Positions 61,781-64,000 of a stretch of 64,000 bases of DNA are shown piece after piece. The notes under the pieces were generated by a model. It ran no database searches. It saw only the letters and a list, made by a program, of their open reading frames with translations, and was not told the DNA's origin. The stretch comes from Candidatus Aalborgicola defluviihabitans. Its GTDB lineage: Bacteria > Pseudomonadota > Gammaproteobacteria > Burkholderiales > Burkholderiaceae_C. Position 1 is the first letter of the stretch. Each line of letters begins with the position of its first letter. The translations under genes were made by a program, and so were the position numbers. Location of the stretch: positions 310,001 through 374,000 of the forward strand of contig JADIXX010000001.1 in assembly GCA_016705575.1 (NCBI GenBank), given 5' to 3'.

Positions 61781-63703
61781 TTGAATAATCAGTTGTTTTC
61801 AAAAATTGCAGTGTGGTTGGTGATTGGCTTGGTGCTCTTCACCGTATTCAAGCAGTTTGATACACGCGGCGCTGCCGGCGCCAACGTGGTGGGCTATTCG
61901 GATTTTCTGGATGAAGTCCGTAACAAACACATCAAGACCGCCATCATCCAGGAAGGTCAGGGCGGCAGCACCGAGATCCTGGCCATTACCAACGATGACC
62001 GCAAGGTCCGCACCACGGCCACCTACCTGGACCGTGGTTTGATTGGTGACCTCATCAACAATAACGTCAAGTTTGACGTCAAGCCGCGTGAAGAAGGCTC
62101 GCTGTTGATGACCCTGCTGGTTAGCTGGGGCCCCATGCTGCTGCTGGTGGGTGTCTGGATTTATTTCATGCGCCAGATGCAGGGCGGTGGCAAGGGCGGG
62201 GCGTTCAGCTTTGGCAAAAGCAAGGCCCGTCTGCTGGACGAAAACACCAATACCGTTACCTTTGCCGATGTGGCCGGTTGCGATGAAGCCAAGGAAGAAG
62301 TGAAGGAAGTCGTGGACTTCCTCAAAGACCCCAGCAAGTTCCAAAAGCTCGGGGGTCGTATTCCCCGTGGTTTGCTACTGGTAGGCCCTCCGGGTACGGG
62401 TAAAACGCTGTTGGCCAAGTCCATTGCCGGCGAGGCCAAGGTGCCGTTCTTCAGCATCTCGGGCTCTGACTTTGTGGAAATGTTTGTCGGCGTGGGCGCA
62501 TCACGAGTGCGCGATATGTTTGAGAACGCCAAGAAAAACGCGCCTTGCATCATCTTCATTGACGAAATCGATGCCGTGGGCCGCCAACGTGGCGCTGGCC
62601 TAGGCGGTGGCAACGACGAACGCGAGCAAACGCTCAACCAGATGTTGGTCGAGATGGACGGTTTTGAGACCAACGTGGGTGTGATAGTGGTGGCCGCCAC
62701 CAACCGCCCCGACATTCTGGACGCCGCTTTGCTGCGCCCCGGCCGGTTTGATCGACAGGTGTACGTCACCTTGCCCGATATCCGTGGTCGTGAGCAGATT
62801 TTGAACGTGCACATGCGCAAAATCCCTGTGGGTCAGGATGTGAGCCCCAACGTGATTGCACGCGGCACGCCCGGCATGTCTGGTGCCGATTTGGCCAACC
62901 TGTGCAACGAAGCCGCCCTGATGGCTGCGCGCCGCAACGCCCGTGTGGTGGAAATGCAGGACTTCGAAAAGGCCAAAGACAAAATCCTCATGGGCCCCGA
63001 GCGCAAGAGCATGGTCATGCCCGAAGAAGAGCGCAAAAACACGGCGTACCACGAGTCCGGCCACGCCCTGATCGGCAAGATGCTGCCCAAGTGCGACCCG
63101 GTGCACAAGGTCACCATCATTCCCCGTGGCCGTGCCCTGGGCGTGACCATGAGCCTGCCAGCACAAGACCGCTACAGCTACGACAGCGAATACATGCTCA
63201 ACCAGATCAGCATGCTTTTTGGTGGTCGCATCGCCGAAGAAGTGTTCATGAACCAAATGACCACCGGCGCCAGCAACGACTTCGAGCGTGCCACCCACAT
63301 CGCCCGCGACATGGTCACCCGCTACGGCATGGCCGAGGCACTGGGCCCCATGGTCTATGCAGAGAATGAAGGCGAAGTGTTCCTGGGCCGTTCCGTCACC
63401 AAGACCACCACCATGAGCGAATCGACCATGCAGAAGGTCGATTCCGAGGTGCGCCGCATCATCGACCAGCAGTACGCAGAGGCGCGTAAGCTGATTGAGG
63501 ACAACAAGGACAAGATACACGCCATGGCCAAGGCCCTGCTGGAATGGGAAACCATCGACACCGACCAGCTCGACGACATCATGGCCGGCAAGGATCCGCG
63601 TCCGCCCAAGGACTGGACCCCGCGCACACCCAACTCCGGTGGTGGTGGTGGCAGCGGCGGAGCTCCTGCCGTGGCGGTCGATCCCAGCCCGACCGTGGCG
63701 TAA
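61781..63703 (+). CDS. ftsH: ATP-dependent zinc metalloprotease FtsH
   Basis: A 640-residue membrane AAA+ protease. Two N-terminal helices (about 6-24 and 102-122) flank a periplasmic domain. Walker A GPPGTGKT (about 202-209), Walker B IIFIDEIDAVG, SRH and the zinc motif HESGH (about 425) follow. A Gly-rich/Pro-rich tail ends it. TTG at 61781 with GGAG six bases upstream gives the family's (M)NNQLFSKIAVWL start. It degrades SecY, sigma-32 and LpxC, linking to the lpx genes. Confidence 0.97.
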   Translation: MNNQLFSKIAVWLVIGLVLFTVFKQFDTRGAAGANVVGYSDFLDEVRNKHIKTAIIQEGQGGSTEILAITNDDRKVRTTATYLDRGLIGDLINNNVKFDVKPREEGSLLMTLLVSWGPMLLLVGVWIYFMRQMQGGGKGGAFSFGKSKARLLDENTNTVTFADVAGCDEAKEEVKEVVDFLKDPSKFQKLGGRIPRGLLLVGPPGTGKTLLAKSIAGEAKVPFFSISGSDFVEMFVGVGASRVRDMFENAKKNAPCIIFIDEIDAVGRQRGAGLGGGNDEREQTLNQMLVEMDGFETNVGVIVVAATNRPDILDAALLRPGRFDRQVYVTLPDIRGREQILNVHMRKIPVGQDVSPNVIARGTPGMSGADLANLCNEAALMAARRNARVVEMQDFEKAKDKILMGPERKSMVMPEEERKNTAYHESGHALIGKMLPKCDPVHKVTIIPRGRALGVTMSLPAQDRYSYDSEYMLNQISMLFGGRIAEEVFMNQMTTGASNDFERATHIARDMVTRYGMAEALGPMVYAENEGEVFLGRSVTKTTTMSESTMQKVDSEVRRIIDQQYAEARKLIEDNKDKIHAMAKALLEWETIDTDQLDDIMAGKDPRPPKDWTPRTPNSGGGGGSGGAPAVAVDPSPTVA

Positions 63704-63722
63704 GGGCTTGCATCAATAGCAG

Positions 63723-63746
63723 ACGGGGCCTTGTGCCCCGTTTTTG
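63723..63746 (+). terminator. Intrinsic terminator after ftsH
   Basis: ACGGGGC-CTTGT-GCCCCGT followed by a T-run (TTTTTG). Typical Rho-independent structure before folP. Confidence 0.85.
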
Positions 63747-63764
63747 TTTCAACGGGCATTGCAT

Positions 63765-64000
63765 ATGGATCCTTTCATGCACTGGCAAACCAGCCGATTT
63801 TTGATTGATTTGCGCACACCCAAGGTCATGGGCATTGTCAACGTCACCCCCGATTCTTTTTCTGATGGTGGCCAGTACGCCAGCCAAGACGCCGCTCTGG
63901 CCCATTGCGACCGATTACTCAAAGACGGTGCCGACATGCTGGACATTGGTGGCGAATCTACCCGCCCGGGTGCCCTGGAACTACCGGTGGAAGACGAGCT
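63765..64000 (+). CDS. folP: Dihydropteroate synthase, N-terminal part; cut by the window edge
   Basis: The 78 visible residues start a DHPS: VMGIVNVTPDSFSDGG (about 22-37) is the first pterin-binding signature, and the second, DMLDIGGESTRPG (about 57-69), is complete. The enzyme condenses 6-hydroxymethyl-7,8-dihydropterin diphosphate with p-aminobenzoate for folate. ATG 63777 is an alternative start. folP commonly follows ftsH. Confidence 0.95.
   Translation, partial: MDPFMHWQTSRFLIDLRTPKVMGIVNVTPDSFSDGGQYASQDAALAHCDRLLKDGADMLDIGGESTRPGALELPVEDE

Overview
The window looks like chromosomal DNA from a betaproteobacterium of the Burkholderiales, most likely family Comamonadaceae (Rhodoferax/Polaromonas type). 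The evidence is high GC, the gene order rpsB-tsf-pyrH-frr-uppS-cdsA-dxr-rseP-bamA-skp-lpxD-fabZ-lpxA-lpxB-rnhB, a PhaR-type polyhydroxyalkanoate regulator, DUF2069, DUF465 and DUF4149 proteins, and a short 'TAGCCCTCGTGGAATATACG'-type interspersed repeat. Family placement is inference from gene content and memory, not from a search.

Layout. 0-7 kb: a truncated FAD-linked oxidase, small membrane and stress proteins, a divergent [4Fe-4S] uracil-DNA glycosylase-like protein, a solute-binding protein with a hydrolase, an O-acetylhomoserine sulfhydrylase and a CBS protein. 7-10.6 kb: a single-chain type IIG (MmeI-like) restriction-modification enzyme wedged against aroC. 10.6-17.4 kb: aroC, aroQ, a diguanylate cyclase and a coupled hydrolase/ABC-exporter operon. 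17.5-28.3 kb: two glycine-responsive transcription units on the minus strand, dadA-sdaA and gcvTHP, each preceded by a tandem glycine riboswitch. Between them lies a worn accessory patch with a parDE pair (toxin frameshifted), a low-GC stretch with a nucleotidyltransferase and a secreted protein, and a Crp/Fnr remnant. 28.3-32.1 kb: DUF465 protein, ETF-ubiquinone oxidoreductase and two short-chain dehydrogenases, with palindromic operators typical of fatty-acid/branched-chain amino-acid regulons. 32.1-39 kb: tRNA-Val, phaR, rimO, tRNA-Leu, rnr, nnr and a frameshifted metallo-beta-lactamase-fold gene. 39-54.1 kb: the long ribosome/envelope cluster from rpsB to an rRNA methyltransferase. 54.2-64 kb: carA (fused in frame to a LysE/LeuE exporter), carB, greA, DUF4149, yhbY, rlmE, ftsH and the start of folP.

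How the genes fit together. The two riboswitch units handle glycine: GcvTHP cleaves it to methylene-THF, CO2 and ammonia; serine made from glycine can be deaminated by SdaA; DadA oxidises a D-amino acid or perhaps glycine. The envelope cluster couples translation (S2, EF-Ts, RRF), isoprenoid carrier synthesis (UppS, Dxr), phospholipid (CdsA), outer-membrane assembly (RseP, BamA, Skp) and lipid A (LpxD, FabZ, LpxA, LpxB). carAB supplies carbamoyl phosphate.

Most notable observations: a family of about nine ~45-bp repeats, seven inside open reading frames without breaking them; a carA-exporter in-frame fusion; a second glycine riboswitch serving dadA-sdaA; an rnr gene with no canonical start codon because a tRNA gene and its promoter abut it; and two single-base frameshifts (parE, MBL-fold gene).
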